64,000 bases of DNA from Clostridium sp. GTDB taxonomy: Bacteria; Bacillota; Clostridia; Lachnospirales; Lachnospiraceae. The position numbers and the translations under genes are program-made. How positions within the stretch are numbered: position 1 is the first letter of the stretch; every line of letters begins with the position of its first letter. The DNA lies in assembly GCA_023664385.1 (NCBI GenBank), contig JAMPFU010000002.1:62001-126000 (forward strand). Reading direction: 5' to 3'. The notes beneath the pieces are model-generated. The model was not told the origin of the DNA. It saw only the letters and a list, made by a program, of their open reading frames with translations, and made no database searches. This document shows, one piece after another, positions 1-8,600 of this stretch.

Positions 1-957
1 AAGAACAGGTATTGAAAATGCATCGCAGAACTTCACAAAATCCGCAGCAACGTAAGCGCCCGAGGTTGAAAGGTAATCGCCACCATCCTCCACACTATTT
101 GCCACGCAGCCTACAGTCTGTCCATTCAGCTTTATAAATCCAAGCACCATATCCTTTGCAAATCCCTTGTATGCCTCGAAGAATATATTGTTGTCAGCAA
201 TATTTGAAAGCACGCCCCTTGCGTCCTTATTAAGTCCATCAAGATTCGGAATAATTCTGTTTAAATCATCACTACATTCTGTGGTATCGTCATCCTCATT
301 GTTTGAAGGAAGCATATCGATAAGTCCCCTCACCTGTGCGAGAAGCTCTGCATCACTGTCAAACACCCCATCTACAAGAGATGTATTTCCACTGATATAT
401 TCTGCTGATGCGGTATTAAGCTTTGACTCGTTATTTCCGTCTAAAGCATTTGGGCTGTTTACAAATATTTTCGAACCCTCCGCAGTCATAAAGGTAAAAT
501 CAGTAAGTGCAGGAATCAGTGCCGCACCGCCGCCGCATGTTCCGAATACTGCGGTTATCTGAGGAATCACGCCTGATGCAAGAGACTGTTTAAGATAAAG
601 CTCTCCAAAGGCATTCATTGCATCCATAGCCTCCTGAAGTCTTATACCTGCACAGTCAATCAATCCAACCACAGGCGCGCCTACCTTCATAGCCATATCA
701 TATACCTTTGCAATCTTCTTTGCATGCATCTCGCCTACTGCACCACCGAGAACGGAAGCGTCCTGACTGTAAACATAGACTATTTTTCCATTGATAACAC
801 CATAGCCGGTTATGACACCATCTTTAGGAGTATCAGTTTCCTGCATGTTGAAATCCGTGCTTCTTGAGGTAACATAAGCACCTATCTCAACAAAGCTTGC
901 GTCATCAAGCAACGCTGCAATTCTGTCGCCTGCTGACAAACTAAGTTTGTTACTCAT
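1..957 (-). CDS. Acyl-CoA carboxylase beta (carboxyltransferase) subunit, 3' end outside window
   Basis: Biotin-dependent carboxyltransferase or decarboxylase of the PccB/MmdA type, which moves CO2 between carboxybiotin and an acyl-CoA. The 319 visible residues start MSNKLSLSAGDRI and contain the crotonase-fold core with the Gly-rich stretch GTCGGGAALIPAL and a nearby DCAGIRLQEAMDAM segment, both usual in this family. The ATG at 957 has a GGAGG site about 8 bases upstream. The gene continues past base 1, so its neighbours and the choice between propionyl-CoA carboxylase, methylmalonyl-CoA decarboxylase and related enzymes cannot be settled here. Confidence 0.85.
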   Translation of the reverse strand, partial: MSNKLSLSAGDRIAALLDDASFVEIGAYVTSRSTDFNMQETDTPKDGVITGYGVINGKIVYVYSQDASVLGGAVGEMHAKKIAKVYDMAMKVGAPVVGLIDCAGIRLQEAMDAMNAFGELYLKQSLASGVIPQITAVFGTCGGGAALIPALTDFTFMTAEGSKIFVNSPNALDGNNESKLNTASAEYISGNTSLVDGVFDSDAELLAQVRGLIDMLPSNNEDDDTTECSDDLNRIIPNLDGLNKDARGVLSNIADNNIFFEAYKGFAKDMVLGFIKLNGQTVGCVANSVEDGGDYLSTSGAYVAADFVKFCDAFSIPVL

Positions 958-978
958 TTTTAGTCCTCCATTTTTTGT

Positions 979-1011
979 ATTATACTTTAGGCTTCAACCA
1001 AAATTGAAACC
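979..1011 (-). promoter_or_regulatory. -10 box and imperfect palindrome upstream of the carboxylase gene
   Basis: On the minus strand a TATAAT hexamer (984-979) lies about 20 bases before the carboxylase start codon. Directly upstream (1011-990) is an imperfect palindrome with arms GGTTTCAA and TTGAAGCC around TTTTGG, covering the region where a -35 box should sit. No good -35 hexamer is visible, so control by a palindrome-binding regulator is plausible. The regulator is unknown. Confidence 0.5.
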
Positions 1012-1070
1012 AAAATCTTCCGATTGTAATTGTATACTTTTTCGAATATTAAATCAAGAGCTTTATTAAG

Positions 1071-1102
1071 AAAAGGTCGGTAAAATTCTTTACCGACCAT
1101 AT
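1071..1102 (-). terminator. Rho-independent terminator of the T7SS cassette C
   Basis: A perfect 10-bp stem, GGTCGGTAAA paired with TTTACCGACC around a 4-base loop (1075-1098), followed on the minus strand by TTTTCTT. It lies downstream of the 1141-1524 gene and closes the long minus-strand T7SS transcript before the carboxylase promoter. Confidence 0.85.
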
Positions 1103-1140
1103 GGGCGACTGTAGTGTATTATCTTTTATCTAGCTCTGCG

Positions 1141-1524
1141 TCAGTTTAAAAAGAAATTATACAAAAAATTCTCCATTTCCAAGTTCGCAATTTCACAACA
1201 GATATGTCTTTTTTTGTTTTCTACAGCTTCAAGCTTACCACTAATTGCATCCCGAAAGTGTATGGCACTACTTTCATAAGCCGGTATAAGTTCTTCTTCA
1301 AAATCTGCTTTTCCCGCTCCATACCAAAGTTCTTCATCGATATAATAACGTGATAAAAAGCTTGCGTTTACAAAAGCATCCTCAATATCCTCAATAGCGG
1401 CATTTAGCTTATTGATACATTCATCCAACACTTCCACCTGTGCTTTATAAGCATCTATCAGAACATTATTATCACTTATTTTTTTCCTAAAAAACTGCAC
1501 TCTTTCCTTTGTATCTTGTTTCAT
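1141..1524 (-). CDS. YwqH-like (DUF5082-type) coiled-coil T7SS partner protein
   Basis: A 127-residue helical protein, very rich in Glu, Lys and Ala with heptad-like spacing, and a central LWYGAGKADFEEE segment resembling the W-x-G-x-x-x-x-x-F turn of YwqH/DUF5082 proteins found with LXG toxins. No signal peptide or membrane segment. The ATG at 1524 follows a GGAGG 8 bases upstream. It is the last gene of the minus-strand T7SS series, about 50 bases after the second lipoprotein, and a terminator follows. Similar-sized coiled-coil proteins (17751-18107 and 20895-21248) open cassettes A and B. Function is inferred from context; it could be an effector chaperone. Confidence 0.55.
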   Translation of the reverse strand: MKQDTKERVQFFRKKISDNNVLIDAYKAQVEVLDECINKLNAAIEDIEDAFVNASFLSRYYIDEELWYGAGKADFEEELIPAYESSAIHFRDAISGKLEAVENKKRHICCEIANLEMENFLYNFFLN

Positions 1525-1549
1525 ACTTTTCCTCCTTACCTATAATATA

Positions 1550-2904
1550 AGCCTCAATTATCCCTAAATAAACCATCATTTGTACTGTCCCAGCAGCTTA
1601 TACCCATCATATACAAAAAGTGTATCGTTTGCATATTCAAAGGTCAAGGTATCTGCCCCTACATAATTGGCAAGCTCCACACGTTCTCCTTCACCCTTCA
1701 AATCTGTTTTATATAAAATCCCGTCTGTCAAAAGATACATTTCGTTGTTTTCAACAGAAAAATTTACGATCTGCTCCCGATGTCCCGGGGTTTTGTATAT
1801 GCTCTCATAGGTTTCCGCCTCTATGTCAACGCATATTATCTCATCCCAATCCTTGTGCCAATACTCCATGTTATTATGTGAACCCTGATTGCCCTTACCT
1901 TGTTGTACAAGAAGATACACCTTACCCTCATATTCTGCTACATGCTCAGGAGTTATAACTGCATCCGGCATATCCACATCAATTTTTGCTTCCTGATATT
2001 GACCAATCTCATACACCCCAAAGTAACCATACCAAGACATCAACATTTTGCCACCCGAAAAAGCATATAATATCTCTTGGGCATACCGGTTTGCAAAATG
2101 ACTTTTAACTGACAGAAAATCATAATTATAATCACCAAGATAGTTTAACTCTGATTCCAATAATTGATATATATGTAAATTCATATGTTCATCCTCGGCA
2201 ACAACCAATATTTCATCAGGATAAACATTTATCCCTCTGATATACCCATCATTGCTGCAAATATTATGGAACTCCATAGTTTTTAAATCTATTGCCGCAA
2301 GCACTCCGCCCTGACAGTAATAGATATAGTCTTCATTCATTGCCATTTGTGCAGGATGATTACATTGTATGCTTTGGGCTTCCGAATCCTTATCCTCAAA
2401 ATAATACAGCACTCCATCATCATAATAGGCATATTGTTCTTCCCATTCACAGACTCTTGCCCCGTTTAGCATTCCTCCGTCAACCCCGCCTACAACTACA
2501 TTTACCTCTGTCGGTGAATTAAAAAAATCAGGAATGCATGCCGAACACAGAGCAGTCATACAGACCATGATAAAAAATAACAGTTTTTTCTTCATTATTG
2601 TTTTACCCCCATGATACGTTACATATCCCATCTTTTTTTCTTTGTATTACAGAAGCCTCAGTTATCCCTAAATAAACTATCATTTGTACTGTCCCAGCAG
2701 CTTATACCCATCATATACAAAAAGTGTATCGTTTGCATATTCAAAGGTCAAGGTATCTGCCCCTACATAATTGGCAAGCTCCACACGTTCTCCTTCACCC
2801 TTCAAATCTGTTTTATATAAAATCCCGTCTGTCAAAAGATACATTTCGTTGTTTTCAACAGAAAAATTTACGATCTGCTCCTCCGTTCCCGGGGTTTTGT
2901 ATAT
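1550..2904. repeat. Tandem duplication of the lipoprotein gene (about 1.1 kb unit)
   Basis: The 3' ends of the two lipoprotein genes are identical over roughly 1575-1777 and 2679-2881 (offset 1104), and the similarity runs on into the downstream spacer. Their 5' ends, including the GGGGGTAAAACAATAATG start region, also match. The middle of each gene is diverged. This is a direct duplication in which the ends have stayed identical, or been made so by gene conversion, while the centres differ. Confidence 0.85.
1576..2595 (-). CDS. Lipoprotein, second copy; candidate T7SS immunity protein
   Basis: A 339-residue lipoprotein. The start MKKKLLFFIMVCMTALCSAC is a lipoprotein signal with lipobox CSAC, so the mature protein should be tethered outside the membrane by Cys20. 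The rest has repeated short beta-strand units of the form DYIYY-x-n-G-x-LxAIDL, suggesting a beta-propeller like DUF5050 proteins. The ATG at 2595 was chosen because it follows a GGGGG site and gives the signal peptide; an in-frame ATG further upstream does not. It is a paralogue of the 2680-3726 gene with a diverged centre. An exported-side protein beside a secreted peptidase fits immunity; a binding or sensory lipoprotein is the alternative. Confidence 0.6.
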   Translation of the reverse strand: MKKKLLFFIMVCMTALCSACIPDFFNSPTEVNVVVGGVDGGMLNGARVCEWEEQYAYYDDGVLYYFEDKDSEAQSIQCNHPAQMAMNEDYIYYCQGGVLAAIDLKTMEFHNICSNDGYIRGINVYPDEILVVAEDEHMNLHIYQLLESELNYLGDYNYDFLSVKSHFANRYAQEILYAFSGGKMLMSWYGYFGVYEIGQYQEAKIDVDMPDAVITPEHVAEYEGKVYLLVQQGKGNQGSHNNMEYWHKDWDEIICVDIEAETYESIYKTPGHREQIVNFSVENNEMYLLTDGILYKTDLKGEGERVELANYVGADTLTFEYANDTLFVYDGYKLLGQYK

Positions 2905-3726
2905 GCTCTCAGAGGTTTCTGTAACCGGGTCAAAGCATACGATCTGATCATACATCTTATAGCGGTATTCCATGTTATTATGATTGGCTCGTGCATGACC
3001 AACACTTATTTGCAAAAGAAGGTACAGCTTCCCCTCATATTCCACCACATGCTCAGGCGATATGATTGCATGACCTTTTTTTTCATCAGTGAGTTGTTTT
3101 ACATCCTCATAGCCGTCTCCTTTTTTTACAATATTATATCTATAAAATTCAAATAGTTTACCGTTTATAAAAACATCAACATCAGGATAATCATACCTAT
3201 TCACGCAACATTTTTTATCTGGCAAAAAATACTCACGTGAGTAGTAATCCTCCTGTAACCCCTGCACATCATATACAAATCCATTATAAGCTAACACCCC
3301 GTCTGAATAAACATTTATTCCATACCAACCATTATGCAGAAAACAATTATGTGTTTCCATGCTTTTTAAATCTATCGCCGACAGTTCTTCCCCATTGATA
3401 TAATATATATAGTCTTCATACATTGCCATTTGGAACGGCTGCGGACATTGTATGCTTTGGGCTTCCGAATCCTTATCCTCAAAATAGTACAGCATTCCGT
3501 CGTCATAATATGCATATTGTCCTTCCCATTCACAGACCCTTGCCCCGTTTAGTATTCCTCCGTCAACCCCGCCTACAACTACATTTATTTTTATATTATC
3601 CTCCGATACCTCCTCCGTATTATTTATATACTCAACAATATGATCAACAAGTATGCGCCTTGTACAAGCAGAGCATGTCAAAACCAGTATAAAGCTTATC
3701 AGCATAAAAATAGATTTTTTCTTCAT
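2680..3726 (-). CDS. Lipoprotein, first copy; candidate immunity protein of the peptidase effector
   Basis: A 348-residue lipoprotein with signal MKKKSIFMLISFILVLTCSAC (lipobox CSAC) and the same beta-propeller-like repeats as its tandem paralogue. Its ATG shares one base with the stop of the cysteine-peptidase gene (TAATG at 3728-3724), so translation of the two is probably coupled. Such tight coupling of a secreted toxin-like protein with a surface lipoprotein is typical of effector/immunity pairs. The N-terminal and C-terminal thirds match the next gene almost exactly; the middle third, around residues 120-230, does not. Function is inferred, with no biochemical motif to confirm it. Confidence 0.6.
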   Translation of the reverse strand: MKKKSIFMLISFILVLTCSACTRRILVDHIVEYINNTEEVSEDNIKINVVVGGVDGGILNGARVCEWEGQYAYYDDGMLYYFEDKDSEAQSIQCPQPFQMAMYEDYIYYINGEELSAIDLKSMETHNCFLHNGWYGINVYSDGVLAYNGFVYDVQGLQEDYYSREYFLPDKKCCVNRYDYPDVDVFINGKLFEFYRYNIVKKGDGYEDVKQLTDEKKGHAIISPEHVVEYEGKLYLLLQISVGHARANHNNMEYRYKMYDQIVCFDPVTETSESIYKTPGTEEQIVNFSVENNEMYLLTDGILYKTDLKGEGERVELANYVGADTLTFEYANDTLFVYDGYKLLGQYK

Positions 3727-5339
3727 TATTGTTTTACCCCCATGATACATATAGTTTGTGAATTGCCATCCTCATAGGCACTCAGGCAGTCGCTGATTGA
3801 GTCCTGTGGCAATTCACCATTACCATTTCTAAGATGATATTTTATTTCCCCATCTATATCAGTTTTTGTAATGCACATTGTATGTACAGCAGCACTTACA
3901 TCACTTTTATCATTATATACAGTAACAATATAGGTATCATACTCTCTTTCCAAATCCAATATATTGCTTTCCTTTTGTGCCTTTTTACCTTCATACAGCT
4001 TCACCTTGTAACCTTCATCCTGCAAATAACACATGATAATAAACGGTGATGTACCCCATATACCATTTATACAGGGACCATTTCCTTCTATCTGCGCTAT
4101 CAGCTCAGGAAAATCGTATTTTGGCGAAGCCACGCCCCCATTCAATGCATACAAGGCATTGTACAAGGCTATTATTTCACAGGAATTGTTATCGGCAGTT
4201 ATTGAGCTTCCATTTACACCATAATACATATCTGTTAAATCTTCTTGTTTATCTATATACCCGTCCACAAAAATGCCTTTTTTATGTATATGATCAATCC
4301 ACTTTTCTCTATTGTTTACCAAATGATTTTTTATTGTGTCGTCATCTAAGGAACGTGAAACTAGGGACATCGCATATATAAGCGAACCATCACTTATATG
4401 GGCAGGAACATAATTACAAATCCACTCATAAAACTCCCTGTCCTCCCATTTATAAATATACTTTTCTCCTGCATATTCAGGCAGCCAAAACATTAATTCC
4501 GCTACATCTATTGCTACGTTTATTTCACTCTTTAAAATATAAATTGTATTGTCTGTGTCATTTTTTATAGTCTGAAATAAACCTACCTTTTTGTTTTCTC
4601 CTCCATAAAAATCCTTTGCATCACACAACCGCCGCAGATATGCCGTATACTCCGGATTTTCATCTTCTTCCACTGCCTTTACATAATTTTCCAGTTTCCC
4701 TATGTCATTCATCGGAAACACTGTGGTAAAATCATCCTTTAAAATATTGACCGCCCCTGTATGCGCCATTTTTTCAACAATAGCTGTCACTGAGCTTACA
4801 AGATTTTCCAGCTTTATAAGCTCACTGTTGCAATAGCTGTCATCCGCATCTTTTATTTGCTGGTTATATTTATCTAACTTATCCTGCAAAAATGTAAATC
4901 CTGCATTTGTAAATGCCTCCGTTTTTATTCTGCCTACATCCGTAATATCACTAATATTATCTATCTCTGCATTTACCCCTACTCCTATGTCCAACAGAAA
5001 ATCTATCTCCTCCTGAAGCTTATATGATAACCCATTCAAATATTCCTCGTTCAGTCTTGCATTTGGATTTGTTTCCACCTCAAACAGCTCGTCCAGCATT
5101 TTAATAATATAGGCAGGAAAAGCCAAATAAGCCTCGATAATCGCCTGTATAACCGGTATCTGAATATCAGAAAAATATTGCTTTATCTTCATAACCGATT
5201 CACCCGAAAAATTATCATTATCTACAAATTTTTGCATTTCTTCACCAATCAATTTAAGCTTTACGGGCAAAACAAGTCTCCCAAATTTGCTGCTGTCATA
5301 CATATTGGCAATATCCTCATAATTTATTACATATCCCAT
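3726..5339 (-). CDS. T7SS effector: LXG-like N-terminus with papain-like cysteine peptidase C-terminus
   Basis: A 537-residue protein without signal peptide. Residues 1-230 are long helices resembling an LXG domain, with a stretch near 70-105 including AYLAFPAYIIKMLDELFEVE. The last 160 residues look like a C39/papain-fold peptidase: Cys387 in NNSCEIIALYNAL, His486 in AAVHTMCIT and Asn505 or Asn507 in HLRNGNGE give the expected Cys-His-Asn order and spacing. The ATG at 5339 follows GGAGG by 7 bases; an upstream in-frame ATG lacks such a site. It lies between a small helical partner and a coupled lipoprotein, so it is probably exported by the adjacent EssC. The substrate is unknown. An inactive peptidase-fold binding domain is possible. 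Confidence 0.65.
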   Translation of the reverse strand: MGYVINYEDIANMYDSSKFGRLVLPVKLKLIGEEMQKFVDNDNFSGESVMKIKQYFSDIQIPVIQAIIEAYLAFPAYIIKMLDELFEVETNPNARLNEEYLNGLSYKLQEEIDFLLDIGVGVNAEIDNISDITDVGRIKTEAFTNAGFTFLQDKLDKYNQQIKDADDSYCNSELIKLENLVSSVTAIVEKMAHTGAVNILKDDFTTVFPMNDIGKLENYVKAVEEDENPEYTAYLRRLCDAKDFYGGENKKVGLFQTIKNDTDNTIYILKSEINVAIDVAELMFWLPEYAGEKYIYKWEDREFYEWICNYVPAHISDGSLIYAMSLVSRSLDDDTIKNHLVNNREKWIDHIHKKGIFVDGYIDKQEDLTDMYYGVNGSSITADNNSCEIIALYNALYALNGGVASPKYDFPELIAQIEGNGPCINGIWGTSPFIIMCYLQDEGYKVKLYEGKKAQKESNILDLEREYDTYIVTVYNDKSDVSAAVHTMCITKTDIDGEIKYHLRNGNGELPQDSISDCLSAYEDGNSQTICIMGVKQ

Positions 5340-5360
5340 ATCAATACCTCCTACGAACAA

Positions 5361-5639
5361 CTATGCATTCATTATAATATTTACAGGTGCATCATCAATT
5401 GTAAATATTGTGTCTTTTACCTGCTTTAGGGAAATAATCATTTCTTCCAAAGATAGTACATAATTTTCCAATCCAAGGTTTAAGCTATCATATAGCGTAA
5501 TCAGCTTATCAATAGAGTATGACATACTTTCTCCACAGCTTAAGCTTACATTCTGAGCTGTAACAAGGTCACCTACATCTGCCTCAATTTTAGACACCAT
5601 GTTGTCAAATTCACTGAAATCAAATTTTAATTCTTCCAT
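5361..5639 (-). CDS. Small helical WXG100-like/LXG-associated partner protein
   Basis: A 92-residue all-helical protein (MEELKFDFSEFDNMV...) of WXG100 size but lacking a W-x-G turn. Its ATG at 5639 is 5 bases after a GGAGGG site; a TTG four codons upstream lies inside that ribosome site and was not used. It sits 17 bases after essC and 21 bases before the peptidase effector, so it belongs to the same transcript. Known LXG toxins are exported together with such small helical Lap proteins that pair with the LXG domain; that role is inferred here from size and position. Confidence 0.6.
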   Translation of the reverse strand: MEELKFDFSEFDNMVSKIEADVGDLVTAQNVSLSCGESMSYSIDKLITLYDSLNLGLENYVLSLEEMIISLKQVKDTIFTIDDAPVNIIMNA

Positions 5640-5656
5640 TTTTCCCTCCAAATATT

Positions 5657-8600
5657 CTAATTTTCTGATGAAGCTGAAACCGTCCTTATTTTTTCAGGCT
5701 TATCCCCTCCAAACATATAAGCATCATTGTATGCAAGCGGCTTCTTAAATTGCTTTGTATCTGAAATTGATACGTCAACAGCCCTTATCTTTTTTATGTC
5801 CTCAAAGGCAATTACCCGTTTGCTCTCTTTAATATTCTTAAAGACCTCACCTGCCGATAAGGATATCATTACATTTTCAATGTCAGTTATCAAAAAACAT
5901 ATTTTTTGTTTTTTACAGGCACAAATAGATTTATATATTTCAAGAAGCTCTTTATCCGTTCCCAATGCTTTGACATAGCTTGCAGAATTAATCACAACAA
6001 GCTGCAATGCTTCCCTGCTTATATCCAATGTTCCCGCCTCCAAGGCTGTTACTCTCTGATTAAGCTTTTCTGCAACAGTTCCAAGCATCTGCCCCATTTC
6101 CGGCAACGAGCTTGTATACCCTGCGGCAGCAGGCTCATATTTCTTATACTCATTTTCCATATTGTCAACAATATATAAATCCACAGGCTCAGACTTTTTT
6201 CTTGAAAGAATGGTGTCAATCGCATATTCAACATATGCATGCTTGCCTGTTTCGGCATTTCCCATAAACGTAAGCATAAATATATTGTCAAGCTTTAATG
6301 TCCTTAGGGTAATTGAATCAAATTCCATTCCTAGCAAAACCTCATACGGAGCGTTTATTGTATTACCAAACTGCTTTACCAAAAATTTTTCCGTTACCCT
6401 TTCAGGTATTTCAGGAATTCCCGCCACATACAAATCCCCATATTTTTTATTTATATCACCTATAAACTGCCTGATAAGCTTTATCTTCTCAAATTCCTTT
6501 TCCGCAGCAAAGGCAAGGTAATACTGACACTCATAAAATACCTTATTATTTTCAACAATTCCCCTTCCTGCAATATCATGAAGCTTCTTCCTACAGGATT
6601 CAAACAGAACACCATAGTCACTGGAATCATTACAATACAGTGCCGTACGCTTTGAAAAGCTTGAAAGCAGCTTAAAGCCTGCTCCGCCTGCCTGTCCTGC
6701 CGTTACGATAATTGATATTCCAACAGCCACGCTATCCCTGCACATAGTTACAAATGTATCCTCATAATCAGGAAAATGCCCCCTGAATGCCACCCAGTTG
6801 TCAAGACATACAACAATCTGCGGAAGCTCTGCCTTACCTGCCTCCCTATAAGCACTGTAGGAGCTTAACCCAAGCTTTGAAAAATACTGCTTTCTTTGCT
6901 GTATTGTTGTATACATAAGCTTAAGGAAGCCCTTAAGCCGCTCCTCGTCAGCGGAGGTTATGACACCTGCCACATGATTGAGAGTCTCAAAATTTCTAAG
7001 TATCATCGATGCAAAATCAAGAAGATAAATATTTACCTCCTTTGGCGAATATCTTTCTGTAAGCCCTCTTATTATAGTCTGAAGGAGATTTGTCTTACCC
7101 GATTGCGAGGACCCAAGTATATAAACATTATTTTGCGATAAATTAAACATTTCAATATATTGGTTCTGCCGGGCAGGGTCATCCGTTATGCCCACAGGAA
7201 CAACAATATCCGTTCCCTCATATGTAAAGCCTTCCATTGTAATGGGAATTTGATCCGAAAGAGACGGCAGACATATATCAGGCAGTCTTTTTATATTCTT
7301 TTTCTCACAATATTCATTTATGTAGCTTACAAGAGCCTTAAGCTGCGTCTCACCTCCGTCGTCAACACTTGGCTTTTGCTCATATATAATCCTTCTTTTA
7401 CCTGAAAGTGCCACATTGGTTATCATAAATTTTTTCTGGGCGGTTATGCCGTCGTTGTTTGCAGACGCTCCACTATATGCAGACTGAAACAACTGGAATA
7501 TTTCATTGTTTCCCACCTGAAGATATGCACGTCCCGGCTCCTTAATTTCCGCCGCAAGAGGCGACTTTAACACCTCATTACTGTCACTTTTATTCTGTAC
7601 CTTAAGACAAAGCCTGAATTTAGAGTTGCTCCAAATCTGATCGCTGACAACACCTGAAGGCTTTTGGGTTGCAAGTATCAGGTGCACGCCAAGGCTTCGT
7701 CCGATACGTGCAGCACTGATAAGCTCCTTCATGAATTCAGGCTGCTCGCTCTTTAATTCTGCAAACTCATCTACAATGAGAATTAAATGTGGAAGTGGCG
7801 TTTCTGCCCTGCCTGCCTTGTATTCCCTTATATAATCATCAATATGGTTTACTTCATGCGCCGCAAACAGTTCCTGTCTCTTTAAAAGCTCCGCCTTAAT
7901 AGAAAGCAGTGACCTCTCAATTTCATTTCCATCAATATTTGTTATGGCTCCATTCAGATGTGGTAAATCCTTAAACTGATTAACCATTCCCCCGCCCTTA
8001 AAATCAATAATGATAAAACCAACCTCATATGGATGAAACAGCGTAGCCATGGATAGTATGTATGTCTGCAATATTTCCGACTTTCCTGAGCCTGTCGTAC
8101 CTGCAACAAGTCCATGTGGCCCGTGGAATTTTTCATGCAAATCCAAATATACTATCTCATTGCCACTTTTAACACCGATAGGTGCAGCCATGCTCTCGTA
8201 TATCTCTGAGCTATTCCATCTGCCTTCCAGCTCAAGGTCATATGGATTCATAATATTTAAAAGCTGAAACAGGGTTATATTCTTCGTCAGTGTATTTTCA
8301 AGGCTTACCTCATCCACATATACACATGCCAGCTTTTTGGCAGCAGCCTCAGCCCTTTCTCTTGAGACATGTCCATATTCAAAGGTCTGTATTTTCTCAC
8401 CATCTTCTGCATCTTGAATATATCCTGTGTAATCACTGTCATTCAGGAATATACGGAATGAACATTCACTGTTCAAAAATTCCTCACATTCCTCAAAAAA
8501 AACAAATCTAAAGCCTAGCTCCTTTGCCCTGTCTATATACTTTGAAACAGGATGATTTCTTATAACGTGTGATTTATACACAAGAACAATATAATCCGGC

